Positions 47,135 to 55,303 of a DNA stretch of 64,000 bases are shown piece by piece. The first letter of the stretch is position 1; the number at the start of each line of letters is the position of its first letter. A program made the position numbers and the translations under genes. The DNA comes from Kitasatospora fiedleri (GTDB taxonomy: Bacteria > Actinomycetota > Actinomycetes > Streptomycetales > Streptomycetaceae): positions 7,345,001 through 7,409,000 of the forward strand of contig NZ_OX419519.1 of the NCBI RefSeq assembly GCF_948472415.1, read 5' to 3'. The notes beneath the pieces were generated by a model. That model was not told the origin of the DNA. It made no database searches and saw only the letters and a program-made list of their open reading frames with translations.

Positions 47135-47401
47135 ATGCCGAAGAGCCCGCTCGACATCCCGATCCGCGACCGCATCGGTCTCCTCATCCGCGACCTCCCG
47201 GGTACCGACCGGCAGAGCGTCATCTCAGAGGACGACGCCGCCCACGTCATCGCCCACTACTGGCCCGAGATCGAGCGGCACATCCGCGAGCAGGTCGCCC
47301 GGGACCTCCTCGCCGTTGACCCCGCCGACTGGGCGCTCGCCGGGCAGCACGCCGGACAGCACGCCGCCCGCATCGCCCGCAACGGCCCGAAGGAGTCCTG
47401 A
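47135..47401 (+). CDS. hypothetical helical protein
   Basis: 88 residues. RDRIGLLIRDLPGTDRQSVI then an amphipathic run EIERHIREQVARDLLAVDPA and Ala/Gln-rich end. Function unknown. TGATG overlap with the next gene. Confidence 0.6.
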   Translation: MPKSPLDIPIRDRIGLLIRDLPGTDRQSVISEDDAAHVIAHYWPEIERHIREQVARDLLAVDPADWALAGQHAGQHAARIARNGPKES

Positions 47402-47571
47402 TGCCCGCCACCGGCACCTGCCCCACCTGCGGACGCGAGGGCCTGCGCCTCACCCGGGCCGGCCGCGTCTGGACCCACAGCCACCCGACCCGCGACACCA
47501 TCAGCGGCTCCTACGGCCTCAACTGCCACGGCGGCAAGCCCACCGCCACGACCACCGAGGACGCCCGATGA
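47401..47571 (+). CDS. small zinc-ribbon protein
   Basis: 56 residues, TGATG overlap. CPTCGREGLRL at the start supplies a CxxC; HSHPTR and NCHGGK may complete a zinc site. Overlaps the next start (ATGA). Confidence 0.58.
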   Translation: MPATGTCPTCGREGLRLTRAGRVWTHSHPTRDTISGSYGLNCHGGKPTATTTEDAR

Positions 47572-47741
47572 GCGACACCCAGCTTACCGCCGACGAACTG
47601 GACGAGCGCGAACGCCGCCTCCGTGCCGACTTCGAGGACGCCAAGGCCGCCTACCAGCGCGCCGGGGCCAACTTCGACCGGATCGCCGACGAACTCCGTG
47701 ACATCCGGCTCCTGCGCCGCGAGATGGAGAGCAACCAGTGA
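47568..47741 (+). CDS. small coiled-coil protein
   Basis: 57 residues. Nearly all helix: LTADELDERERRLRADFEDA and ANFDRIADELRDIRLLRREM. GTGA overlap with the next gene. Unknown function. Confidence 0.58.
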   Translation: MSDTQLTADELDERERRLRADFEDAKAAYQRAGANFDRIADELRDIRLLRREMESNQ

Positions 47742-48160
47742 CCGCCCAGCCCGAGCGCCCCGACCTCGACACCATCCAGGCCCGTACCGACGCCGCCACC
47801 GACGGGCCGTGGTACGCCGACCACGTCAACGACGTGGTCTACGACTTCGACGGCCGCTTCGTCGCCCAGACCGTCCTGATGAACGGACCGAACCCGGACG
47901 CGATCTTCACCGCGCACGCCCGCACCGACGTGCCCGAGCTGATCGCCTACGCCCGGCACCTGGAGACCCGCGTCGCCGAGCTGGAGCAGGACCTCGCCGG
48001 CGAGCAGGCCCGCCTGGCTGACCGCGCCCTGGAGGCCCGCGAGCTGCGCGCCGAGTGCAGCCGGGCCGCCACCCTCCTCAGCCGCGACCCCGACGGCGCT
48101 CGCGTCCTCCTCGACCGGCTCGCCACAGGAGCCCCCGTCCCGGCCCGTGACGGCCGCTGA
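47738..48160 (+). CDS. Ead/Ea22-like phage protein
   Basis: 140 residues from GTG 47738. DLDTIQARTDAATDGPWYAD, FIAxAR-like IFTAHARTDVPELIAYARHL and a C-terminal coiled coil (RVAELEQDLAGEQARLADRA) reproduce the Ead/Ea22 family pattern of phage accessory regions. Function of the family is unknown. Confidence 0.75.
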   Translation: MTAQPERPDLDTIQARTDAATDGPWYADHVNDVVYDFDGRFVAQTVLMNGPNPDAIFTAHARTDVPELIAYARHLETRVAELEQDLAGEQARLADRALEARELRAECSRAATLLSRDPDGARVLLDRLATGAPVPARDGR

Positions 48161-48190
48161 CACCCCGCCACCCGCCCACCAGGAGCCCCA

Positions 48191-48511
48191 GTGCACCGCC
48201 GACTATCCGAGGACGCGCACCTCAGCTACGTCCGCCACACCGGCACCGGCACCGTGCACCTCGTAGCCGACCAGCCCGACAGCGACGACGACGGCCCGGC
48301 CATGTCCATCGCGGCCGGCCTCGCCGCCTGGGCCGCCGGTGCCCGACCGGTCATCGTCCGTTGCGGCCGGCCCACCTACCCCGTCATCACCCTGCGGTGG
48401 GAGCCCGTCGGCGAGTTCGCCGACGACGACCTCTGCCGGGCCTGCTACCGCACCCTCCACCCCGACGACCAGCACCGAGCTTTCGACCACCCCCAGCCCA
48501 CCGCCGCCTGA
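48191..48511 (+). CDS. hypothetical protein
   Basis: 106 residues from GTG 48191, RBS AGGAG. Beta-rich start (YVRHTGTGTVHLVADQPDSD), then CRACYRTLHPDDQH at the C-terminus as a possible CxxC zinc site. Unknown. Confidence 0.6.
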   Translation: MHRRLSEDAHLSYVRHTGTGTVHLVADQPDSDDDGPAMSIAAGLAAWAAGARPVIVRCGRPTYPVITLRWEPVGEFADDDLCRACYRTLHPDDQHRAFDHPQPTAA

Positions 48512-48548
48512 CCGCCGCCCGCCCACACCAGACCCGGAGAACACCACC

Positions 48549-49073
48549 ATGACCGACCCGCTCACCGGCCGCACGCCACGCGAGGAGCTGTACCGCGCCG
48601 TCGCCACTGGCGGCACCCTCATCCGGCAGCCCGGCCAGGACCATGGCCAAGCCGCGAACGCCCTGCTCGACGCCTACCGCGACCAGGTGCTCGCCGAGGC
48701 CGCCGAGATGCTGCGCTCCCGGCACGACGAGTTCTACGACGCTGCCGGTGGTGGCGTCGCGGCCGGGATCACCATCGCCGCGGACCTGCTGGACGCCGCC
48801 CGCACCAGCCAGGGGGGCCCCGCCCCGGACGCGCCCGGCTACGTGTGCGACGTCTGCGAGGACGAGATGTGCGGACACTGCTCCGGGTGCGACTGCCCGG
48901 CGTGCACCGAGGTTCGCCAGATCTCGGCGGCGACGGTCTCCGCCGAGCAGCAGGTGCTGGCCGCCGCCCGGGCCCGGGTCGAGCAGCTACCGACCGCGAA
49001 CGACGGCCAGCTGATCTGCGCGACCCGCGAGCAGATCCTCGACGCCATCACCCGCACCGGCCAGGAGAGCTGA
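48549..49073 (+). CDS. hypothetical protein with cysteine cluster
   Basis: 174 residues. Helical N-terminal half (LYRAVATGGTLIRQPGQDHG, LLDAYRDQVLAEAAEMLRSR), then CDVCEDEMCGHCSGCDCPAC at about 103-122, eight cysteines in pairs able to bind two zinc ions or a cluster. Helical end with EQILDAITRTG. Unknown function. Confidence 0.65.
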   Translation: MTDPLTGRTPREELYRAVATGGTLIRQPGQDHGQAANALLDAYRDQVLAEAAEMLRSRHDEFYDAAGGGVAAGITIAADLLDAARTSQGGPAPDAPGYVCDVCEDEMCGHCSGCDCPACTEVRQISAATVSAEQQVLAAARARVEQLPTANDGQLICATREQILDAITRTGQES

Positions 49074-49074
49074 C

Positions 49075-49326
49075 ATGACGACCAGCCCGCGGCCCTCCGC
49101 CCGCCAGCACCTCGCCTCGCTCCTGGACGACGTCGGCGTCGATCACGCCGTCGCGGACGCCGCGATCACCGCCGTGCTCGCCGAGATGATCAGCCTGTCC
49201 GCGCACACCCTCGAACTCGCCAACCCGGACCGCTCCCCGGAATTCAGCGACGGCGTCGACTGGGCCATCGACACCCTGCGCTCCGCCGCCGCCAAGCTCG
49301 CCGTCCGCACCGGCCAGGAGGACTGA
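49075..49326 (+). CDS. hypothetical helical protein
   Basis: 83 residues, one base after the previous stop. ARQHLASLLDDVGVDHAVAD and WAIDTLRSAAAKLAV; all-helical small phage protein. Unknown function. Confidence 0.6.
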   Translation: MTTSPRPSARQHLASLLDDVGVDHAVADAAITAVLAEMISLSAHTLELANPDRSPEFSDGVDWAIDTLRSAAAKLAVRTGQED

Positions 49327-49329
49327 GCG

Positions 49330-49596
49330 ATGGGATACGCCCACTACGAAATCAGCCGCAACGGCCAGATCATCGAGGCCGGATACGCAGTCGAAGCCGA
49401 GTGCGAGACGGACTCCTGCGTCGCCCGGATCGATCGAGGGCTCGGCCACCTCTGCGGCGAGACGCCGGGCGGGACCGAGCACGGATGCGGCGGCTACTTC
49501 TGCGGCGAGCACCTGTACTCCGCGCTGCCCGGGCAGATCGGCTACCTGTGCGGCCCGTGCTGGGACGCCGTCGCCGAGCTGGCGGCCGCCCGGTGA
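49330..49596 (+). CDS. zinc-binding hypothetical protein
   Basis: 88 residues. MGYAHYEISRNGQIIEAGYA beta start, then CETDSC, LCGE, GCGGYFCGEH and CGPC give seven to eight cysteines plus His, probably two zinc sites. GTGA overlap with the next gene. Confidence 0.62.
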   Translation: MGYAHYEISRNGQIIEAGYAVEAECETDSCVARIDRGLGHLCGETPGGTEHGCGGYFCGEHLYSALPGQIGYLCGPCWDAVAELAAAR

Positions 49597-49793
49597 GCGC
49601 GCCCGGGCAGCAGGCCGCCTGGCCCCCGCCCGTCGGCACCCGGGTTTCCGTCGAGGTCGCCTGCTGTGGCAGGACCACTGAGGTCCGCGTCACCTGGACT
49701 GGCGAGGAGCAGCCCGTCACCGTTCCCGGATGCCCAAACAGCACCCGGCTCCCGCACGAGCCGCGCATCACCTTCACCTGGAGCAAGTCGTGA
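49593..49793 (+). CDS. hypothetical small beta-rich protein
   Basis: 66 residues from GTG 49593. GTRVSVEVACCGRTTEVRVT then PRITFTWSKS. Unknown function; GTGA overlaps on both sides. Confidence 0.58.
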   Translation: MSAPGQQAAWPPPVGTRVSVEVACCGRTTEVRVTWTGEEQPVTVPGCPNSTRLPHEPRITFTWSKS

Positions 49794-50554
49794 CCGAACA
49801 GCCCGCCGCGCCCGTGCAGCCCCCGGCCGACCTCCGCCAACCCATCGAGGCCGCCCTCCGCACCACCCCCATGCCCTGGCGCGGCGCGAGGCCGAGCCGA
49901 CACGGCGGCCCGAACGGCCACCGGTACGACTCGGACTGCGCGCTCTGCCAGGCCGACGCCCCGGCCCTCGCCGACGCCGTGCTGGACGGGGTGGTGGAGC
50001 CCGAGCTGGCCGCCCTCCGCCGGCAACTCGCCGACCGCGACGCCGAGAACGCGCAACTCCGCGCCGAGTTGGGTGGAGCGCGGGCCACGATCGACCACAT
50101 GTCCATCGCCATGAGCTGGATTTCCGGCCATGACCGCCAGGGCTTGGACCACCTGACAACCCGCCACCAAGGAGCCACCGTGTCCTACCCCGCCCTGTTC
50201 ACCACCCCCGGCGTCCGCAAGTTCGCCGAAGAGATCGACGCCGAACGCTCCCGCCAGTACGCCAAGTTCGGCGACCAGCGGCACCCCGACCTCGCCGGTG
50301 ACGCAACCGTCCAGCGCGAGGCCCGCGAGATGTTCACGGAGTTCGCCGACAAATACCGCGACATCAACAACGGCCACCTCGACGCGCGCGACCCGGACCG
50401 GCGCCTCGACTGGACCGGGATCCTCCTGGAGGAGGTCTACGAGGCCCTCGCCGAAGCCGACCCGGCCCGCCTGCGCGCCGAGCTGCTGCAGGTCGCCGCC
50501 GTGTGCCAGGCGTGGGTGTACGACCTCGACCGCCGCCCGGCCACCACCATCTGA
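49790..50554 (+). CDS. MazG-like/NTP-pyrophosphohydrolase-type domain protein
   Basis: 254 residues from GTG 49790. N-terminal part has CALC and a coiled coil (LRRQLADRDAENAQLRAELG). The C-terminal 125 residues (FTTPGVRKFAEEIDAERSRQ, then WTGILLEEVYEALAEADPAR) resemble MazG-like domains, where EExxEAL-type residues bind metal; it would clean up or deplete nucleotides. GTG 50180 has its own GGAG, so the C-terminal domain could also be made separately. Confidence 0.65.
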   Translation: MTEQPAAPVQPPADLRQPIEAALRTTPMPWRGARPSRHGGPNGHRYDSDCALCQADAPALADAVLDGVVEPELAALRRQLADRDAENAQLRAELGGARATIDHMSIAMSWISGHDRQGLDHLTTRHQGATVSYPALFTTPGVRKFAEEIDAERSRQYAKFGDQRHPDLAGDATVQREAREMFTEFADKYRDINNGHLDARDPDRRLDWTGILLEEVYEALAEADPARLRAELLQVAAVCQAWVYDLDRRPATTI

Positions 50555-50672
50555 CCCCACCCGCCCGGCCGCCGAGATCCGCGCTGCCCTCGATGGCGTC
50601 CTCGCCCTGCCCGAGTACTGGGCCCGGCAGCGTGTCGCCGCCCACTGGAACGGTGCCCGCGCACGTCGCTGA
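50553..50672 (+). other. open frame without a start codon
   Basis: The frame reads DPTRPAAEIRAALDGVLALP then EYWARQRVAAHWNGARARR before a stop and looks coding, but no start codon or RBS is present. It may be a truncated gene or be reached by re-initiation at the stop of the preceding gene. Confidence 0.3.
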
Positions 50673-50701
50673 ACCACTCTAACCGCCAGAGGGAGTAGGA
50701 A

Positions 50702-51049
50702 GTGTCCGACCACTGCACTGCCACCTTTACCCCGCCCTCGTTGTACTCCGTCGACCCGCTGCCCTGTGTGCTGGCCGAACATCCCTCCACCCCGTTCCAC
50801 GAATCCGCTCCCGTCGGCCACCCCGAACGCCCGTGGGCCTGGCGTGACGGGGCCCCGGGCTCCACTCTGCCGGCCATCCGTGAGACGGAGGCACGGGCGC
50901 TGGAGGAGGGGGACACGATCGAGTACCGCGGAGTCCGCCTCGTCGTCGGCGAGGTGCTGCCAGCGGGATGCGGCACGGAGATCCGCACGGTCGACGGTCC
51001 GCGGATCGTCGTGGACGGGTTCCGCAAGTTCCTCGCGCAGCGTGAGTAG
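50702..51049 (+). CDS. hypothetical protein
   Basis: 115 residues from GTG 50702, RBS GGGAGTAGGA. Cys/Pro-rich first half (DHCTATFTPPSLYSVDPLPC), then a beta-rich domain with TIEYRGVRLVVGEVLPAGCG. Unknown function. Confidence 0.6.
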   Translation: MSDHCTATFTPPSLYSVDPLPCVLAEHPSTPFHESAPVGHPERPWAWRDGAPGSTLPAIRETEARALEEGDTIEYRGVRLVVGEVLPAGCGTEIRTVDGPRIVVDGFRKFLAQRE

Positions 51050-51123
51050 CCAACAGATCGTCAACTGGCCTGGTTTTGCTGGAAGTAGAGGGTTCAGCGG
51101 TGCCCGGCTTTGGCGCGCCCGAG

Positions 51124-51145
51124 ACTTGTGGCGCGCGCCATAAGT
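51124..51145. promoter_or_regulatory. GC-palindrome operator, copy 5
   Basis: ACTTGTGGCGC then GCGCCATAAGT, a 22-bp palindrome with a single asymmetric pair. It lies 45 bp before ATG 51190. The sequence after it (AAGGAACTCACGAAGGAGG) resembles that after copy 4 (AAGAACTCACGGAGCGAC). Confidence 0.75.
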
Positions 51146-51189
51146 GTGCCATCATGGAGCCACGCAAGGAACTCACGAAGGAGGAGAGA

Positions 51190-51861
51190 ATGGCCGCCCC
51201 CGCGCCTGCCAACCGCCCGTCTGTCGCCATCGCCCGCGTCCTGCGCGGCCTCGGCCTGCACCAGGGCGTTGGTGACTTCCGTGTGGCCGGCATCTACCGG
51301 CGCGGTGAGCGCATCGGAACCCAGGTCGTGCTTCGCTCCCGGCACGCGAACGAGATCGTGGCCAATAACGCCGACCTGATCGAAGAACTCGCCCTGGCGC
51401 AGGGATTCACCTTCCGCGTGGACGTCTTCCACGTCACGGCAGGCGGGCACCCGCTGCGCACCGTCGACAATGAGATTGGGCAGCAGCGACGCTTGCCCGT
51501 CCCGGCTACCACCGCCGAGTTCCCGGCCACTCCCAACGAGGAGCAGACTGCGACCGAGGCACCCGCTGTCGGCCCGCGCCCGACCTACGGCACCGTGCGT
51601 CGCTACCTGGGGCGCCGCTTCCACGTCAGCAAGTCGTCCCCCAACGGGCGACGGTGGTCGGAAGGCGTCCAGGTGCGGACGTTGCCCGGTGGGGCCGTGC
51701 GGGTGTCCTACACCGCGGGTCACACCGCTTTCTACCCGGACGGCTCGCACTGGATGGCCAAGTTGACGGAGGTTCGCGAGTACCTGAGCGACCGGTACGA
51801 CGTCGCCGACTGCGGCACCACCGACGGCAGCCGGTTGCTCGTCACGCAGAAGACCGCCTAG
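51190..51861 (+). CDS. hypothetical DNA-binding-like protein
   Basis: 223 residues from ATG 51190 behind AAGGAGGAGAG; ATG 51154 would add 12 residues. Two similar halves separated by a Pro/Thr linker: FRVAGIYRRGERIGTQVVLR and RRYLGRRFHVSKSSPNGRRW. Basic beta-rich segments suggest nucleic-acid binding. No known family. Under operator copy 5. Confidence 0.62.
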   Translation: MAAPAPANRPSVAIARVLRGLGLHQGVGDFRVAGIYRRGERIGTQVVLRSRHANEIVANNADLIEELALAQGFTFRVDVFHVTAGGHPLRTVDNEIGQQRRLPVPATTAEFPATPNEEQTATEAPAVGPRPTYGTVRRYLGRRFHVSKSSPNGRRWSEGVQVRTLPGGAVRVSYTAGHTAFYPDGSHWMAKLTEVREYLSDRYDVADCGTTDGSRLLVTQKTA

Positions 51862-51886
51862 TTCCCACCCCTAGTCATAGTCCGGC

Positions 51887-51915
51887 CGGCCCTGCGAGTA
51901 GAGGACGCGGGGCCG
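51887..51915 (+). promoter_or_regulatory. AGTAGAGG-loop hairpin H3
   Basis: Stem CGGCCCTGCG (51887-51896) and CGCGGGGCCG (51906-51915) with one G-U pair, loop AGTAGAGGA. Third member of the shared-loop hairpin set. Confidence 0.7.
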
Positions 51916-51952
51916 ACCACCTGCCGAACTGTTCGACCCTGGATGAGGAGTC

Positions 51953-52708
51953 ATGCCCCGCACCCCCTGGCACATCCGCACCGCCCGCAGGCTCGGTCAG
52001 CCCGCCGTCCTGTACGCCGCCCTGGCGCTCTCCGCCCCCGGCGAGTTCTCGCTCGGCGTGATGGCCGGCTGGGACTGGCGCGTCGCCTGGCTGATGCCGG
52101 CCGTCCTCTCCCTGTACGCCGCATGGTCCGCGCGCAACGCCCGCGACTGGGCGGAGCTGGTGCGCGAATACCGCAGACGCGGAGACGAGGACGCCGCACA
52201 GAGCGCAAAGCGTCAACGCGGCAGCGCAGTGCGCGGCGCATTCGTCGCACTGATCGTCGCAACGGCGGCGCAAATCACGGAACACGTACTGACGACCGGC
52301 GCAACTGGCCCGCGAGCGTGGGTGGTCATCATCGTTTCGGCCGTCCCGCCACTCGTCGCGGCGCACGTGCTGCACCTGGACGCGCCCGACGACGGGGGAG
52401 AGGTGCCCGCCGTGCCTGCGCCGACTTCGAACCTTCGCCCTGCCGACGAGCCGCCGGTGGATCGATGGAAGACCGAGATCAACAAGCCGCTCCCAGGGAT
52501 TACCACGCGCGCACTGACGAAGCAGCCGACGCCGAAGCCGCTGCTTACCAGCCTGGTGACCGTGGCGGAGGCCGCCCAGCGGCTCGGCGTCCACCCGAGC
52601 ACCCTCTACCGGCGCCGCGATGACGGCCGACTGAGGATGCGCTCCGGCCCGCGAGGCCAGCAGATGGTGCTGTGGGCCGATGTTCAGCCGGTGAACGCGA
52701 CGCCGTGA
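51953..52708 (+). CDS. membrane protein fused to excisionase-type HTH (DUF2637-like)
   Basis: 251 residues. Residues about 10-145 hold four hydrophobic segments (AVLYAALALSAPGEFSLGVM, AWLMPAVLSLYAAWSA, FVALIVATAAQITEHVL, VVIIVSAVPPLVAAHVL) as in DUF2637 proteins of actinomycete mobile elements. After a linker, residues about 197-245 read VTVAEAAQRLGVHPSTLYRR, a winged HTH of the excisionase/MerR type. This places a DNA-binding domain on the membrane side of a four-helix protein. Role may be DNA tethering or regulation. Confidence 0.72.
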   Translation: MPRTPWHIRTARRLGQPAVLYAALALSAPGEFSLGVMAGWDWRVAWLMPAVLSLYAAWSARNARDWAELVREYRRRGDEDAAQSAKRQRGSAVRGAFVALIVATAAQITEHVLTTGATGPRAWVVIIVSAVPPLVAAHVLHLDAPDDGGEVPAVPAPTSNLRPADEPPVDRWKTEINKPLPGITTRALTKQPTPKPLLTSLVTVAEAAQRLGVHPSTLYRRRDDGRLRMRSGPRGQQMVLWADVQPVNATP

Positions 52709-52719
52709 TCCACCATGAA

Positions 52720-52756
52720 GGCCCCGTCTCCTCCGTGGAGGCGGGGCCTTTGCGTT
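52720..52756 (+). terminator. rho-independent terminator
   Basis: Stem GGCCCCG and CGGGGCC with inner TCTCC/GGAG(G), followed by TTTGCGTTTT. Ends the membrane-HTH transcript. Confidence 0.85.
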
Positions 52757-52760
52757 TTAT

Positions 52761-52782
52761 GCTTGTGGCGCGCGCCATAAGT
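52761..52782. promoter_or_regulatory. GC-palindrome operator, copy 6
   Basis: GCTTGTGGCGC then GCGCCATAAGT, differing from copy 5 only in the first base. It precedes the HTH gene at 52,894 and directly follows a terminator. Confidence 0.75.
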
Positions 52783-52837
52783 GTGGAAGGCTGGACCCGT
52801 CGGCGCTGGACAGCGTCTACAGAACCGAACACGCAAA

Positions 52838-52868
52838 TGCCCCGGCGGTGCGCTAACACCCCGGGGCA
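52838..52868 (+). promoter_or_regulatory. leader hairpin (attenuator-like)
   Basis: TGCCCCGG (52838-52845) and CCGGGGCA (52861-52868) form a perfect 8-bp stem in the 110-nt leader of the next gene. No U-run, so translational control or partial attenuation are both possible. Confidence 0.5.
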
Positions 52869-52893
52869 CGGCACTAGGAGTTCGAGGCTCCCG

Positions 52894-53997
52894 ATGCGTA
52901 TCCATCGTAGCGCACACAAGGCGCGTTTCACGGTGCTCGGCAACGATTTGCTGCGAGCACATCACCTCTCTTTCTGCGCCCGCGGACTGCTGGCGTATCT
53001 GCTCTCCCTCCCGGATGCCTCCAGGGAGGACGTGCGGACCCTCGCGGCGAAGTCCGTCGAAGGACGCACGCGCATCGCTGCCGCACTCCGCGAGCTGGAG
53101 GCCGCCGGCCACTACGTCCGCCGCACCGCCCGGGACCCGATCACGGGCCAGGTTGGAACACGCGTCGATGTGTACGAGCTGCCGACCGTGGGCAAGCTGC
53201 AGCACTCGGCACCGCCGCTTCCCGCAAACCCGGCCGCCGGTGGCCGTGGACCCGGCAAGACGGCCGTCGGGAAGGCGGGAAGCCCGTCCTTGACGGTAAG
53301 GACACCGCTGAAGGACGTTGAAAACCGTCCCTCCGCCCCTCTGACCGCAACAGAAGCCGACGAGGACTGGGAGGTGTCCGAAGAACCCGATCCGACCGAA
53401 CTCGCGGAGGCGCAGGAAGCGCTCTACGCCCTTCTCGGAGGGGCGGGCGAGGAAACGTCCGCGCTCACCCCTGAAAGCCCCGCAGAACCCGCCCAGAGCC
53501 CGCCTGCGGCGGCTCCGGAGCGCTCCGCGGTCCCGCGCCCCACGCGTACGAGCGAGGGCATCGCCCTGCTCCTGGAGATCGGGCAGTTGCACCCGCAACT
53601 GGCGCTCTCCGGACGGCCCTTGACGGATCAGGGCGCCATGGTGGAGGGGTTGCTTGCCGCCGGCTGGCCGCGGGCGGTGCTGCGCGCTGCCATCTCCGCC
53701 CCGCTGCCGGCGACGGTCTACAAGAGCGTCGGCGCGATCATCGCCGCCCGAATCGCGGCGTTCCCCGTCAACCCGCCCGCGGAGATGGTCCGCGCGACGG
53801 CCCCGGAGCCCCACACGTCGACCCGTCGACCGCCCGGCGCACCCCCGCGCCTCGAGTGCGACGGCTGCCGCGCTCCCGGACTGCCGCGCCCCGGACTGTG
53901 CCCGGCGTGCCGCGGGGAAGCGCGCCGGCCCGCACCCATGATCGCCCGCGCTGAACTCCCCGCCGGAGGCTGGCGGGAGAGGGTGGCAGCGCGATGA
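52894..53997 (+). CDS. helix-turn-helix replication/regulatory-type protein
   Basis: 367 residues from ATG 52894. N-terminal 100 residues (LRAHHLSFCARGLLAYLLSL, then EDVRTLAAKSVEGRTRIAAA, LRELEAAGHYVRR) form a winged helix like those of actinomycete plasmid and AICE replication-associated proteins. A disordered Pro/Glu linker follows, then a helical domain (230-310) and a C-terminal CDGCRAPGLPRPGLCPACRG zinc site. Stop overlaps the XRE gene start (ATGA). Under operator copy 6. Confidence 0.7.
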   Translation: MRIHRSAHKARFTVLGNDLLRAHHLSFCARGLLAYLLSLPDASREDVRTLAAKSVEGRTRIAAALRELEAAGHYVRRTARDPITGQVGTRVDVYELPTVGKLQHSAPPLPANPAAGGRGPGKTAVGKAGSPSLTVRTPLKDVENRPSAPLTATEADEDWEVSEEPDPTELAEAQEALYALLGGAGEETSALTPESPAEPAQSPPAAAPERSAVPRPTRTSEGIALLLEIGQLHPQLALSGRPLTDQGAMVEGLLAAGWPRAVLRAAISAPLPATVYKSVGAIIAARIAAFPVNPPAEMVRATAPEPHTSTRRPPGAPPRLECDGCRAPGLPRPGLCPACRGEARRPAPMIARAELPAGGWRERVAAR

Positions 53998-55235
53998 CCC
54001 GGCTCTACTCTGGAGGAATGGTGACGTCCATGGACCCCGCGCTGCCCGTCGGCGAGCGCATCAAGATGTGCCGAGAGCGCGCGGGCAAGTCCCGCGCCGT
54101 GGTGGCTGGGCTGGTCGGTCGGTCGACCGAGTGGCTGAAGGCAGCGGAGAACGGGCGCCTACTCCCTCCGCGGCTGCCCATGCTGACGAAGCTGGCGGAG
54201 GCGATCGGCGTCGGACTCCAGGAGCTGACAGGCGACCTGGCGATGCCCGCCGCGCTGCTGTCCGGCCCCGAGCACCCGGCACTCCGGGCGGTCCGCAGGG
54301 CGATCGACTCAGCACCGCTGGGGCTGTCGGTAGGACCGGTGCCGGACCTGCGTGCCGTGGAGGCCCAGGTGTCGGCGGCATGGGCACTGAGGGACGCTTC
54401 CGGCGCCCACCGCACCGCGCTGGGGGACGTACTCCCGAGCTTGATCACGGTGACGTCGGCTGCCGCCTCCCACCCGCAGGTGAGTGACCGGCGCCAGGCC
54501 GCGATCCTGTACGCGAGTGCGCTCAACCTCGCGCAGATGTTCGTTTCGTACCAGGGGGACGGCAATTTGGTCTGGCGTGTCTCGGAGCGCGCGCTCGCAA
54601 CAGCGCGTGCGGCCGACTCGCCGACCGCCATCGCGCAGGCCGTCTGGTTTCTCCTGGAGGCGTTCAGGACGTCCGGCCAGTGGGACAGCGCGCACACGCT
54701 CGGGGAAGAGGCGCTGAGGCTGCTGGACCCCGTCCGCGGCGACTCGCCCGAGCTGGCCGGCGCGTGGGCGAGCCTGGCGTTCCAGGAAGCATGCACCTAC
54801 GCCGTGGAGGGCGTGGGCGGGCTGGCCTGGCACTGGTTCGACCGGGCCGCTGAGGTCGCGTCCGTCCTGCCTGCCGCCTCTTGGCACTCGCCGACGTCCG
54901 TCTCTGGCCGGATCGTGCCCGTCCACGCGGTGACCGTCGCGGTGGAGCTGCGGCAGGTGGGCACCGCTCTCCGCTGGGCGGGGCGAGTCAGCCCGGACGA
55001 GCTGCCGGCCCGTCCGCGACGGAGCCGACACATGATCGAAACTGCTCGCGCGCACGCGCTCCGTGGCGATCATCGACAGGTCGTTGAGATGTTGACGGAC
55101 GCCGTCGCCGCTGCGCCGGACAGCGTGCGGTGGAACGCATATGCACGGGGCATGGCCCGTGACCTGCTGTCCGGTCCGCAGTCGATCCGAGCGGACGCGC
55201 GGGACCTGGCACTGACGATCGGCGTCGCGGCGTAG
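53994..55235 (+). CDS. XRE-family regulator with TPR-like domain
   Basis: 413 residues from ATG 53994 (ATGA overlap). GTG 54021 or ATG 54030 after the internal GGAGG may be the real start. HTH: GERIKMCRERAGKSRAVVAG then LVGRSTEWLKAAENGR. The C-terminal 300 residues are helical repeats typical of actinomycete XRE/TPR regulators. It might be the lysogeny regulator or respond to a peptide; not provable here. Confidence 0.8.
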   Translation: MTRLYSGGMVTSMDPALPVGERIKMCRERAGKSRAVVAGLVGRSTEWLKAAENGRLLPPRLPMLTKLAEAIGVGLQELTGDLAMPAALLSGPEHPALRAVRRAIDSAPLGLSVGPVPDLRAVEAQVSAAWALRDASGAHRTALGDVLPSLITVTSAAASHPQVSDRRQAAILYASALNLAQMFVSYQGDGNLVWRVSERALATARAADSPTAIAQAVWFLLEAFRTSGQWDSAHTLGEEALRLLDPVRGDSPELAGAWASLAFQEACTYAVEGVGGLAWHWFDRAAEVASVLPAASWHSPTSVSGRIVPVHAVTVAVELRQVGTALRWAGRVSPDELPARPRRSRHMIETARAHALRGDHRQVVEMLTDAVAAAPDSVRWNAYARGMARDLLSGPQSIRADARDLALTIGVAA

Positions 55236-55248
55236 GCGGGGCACGAGT

Positions 55249-55271
55249 AGGGGGTACGGACTGTACCCCCT
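55249..55271. terminator. bidirectional terminator
   Basis: Perfect 9-bp arms AGGGGGTAC (55249-55257) and GTACCCCCT (55263-55271) with a 5-nt loop, between the convergent XRE and GntR genes. Confidence 0.7.
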
Positions 55272-55303
55272 CACTTCTCAGCCACCGTCTACCGTCGTAG
55301 ACG

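Noticed and set aside
49370..51064. 564-residue minus-strand open frame
   Set aside because: It is antisense to a chain of coupled plus-strand genes; long empty frames are expected opposite high-GC coding DNA.
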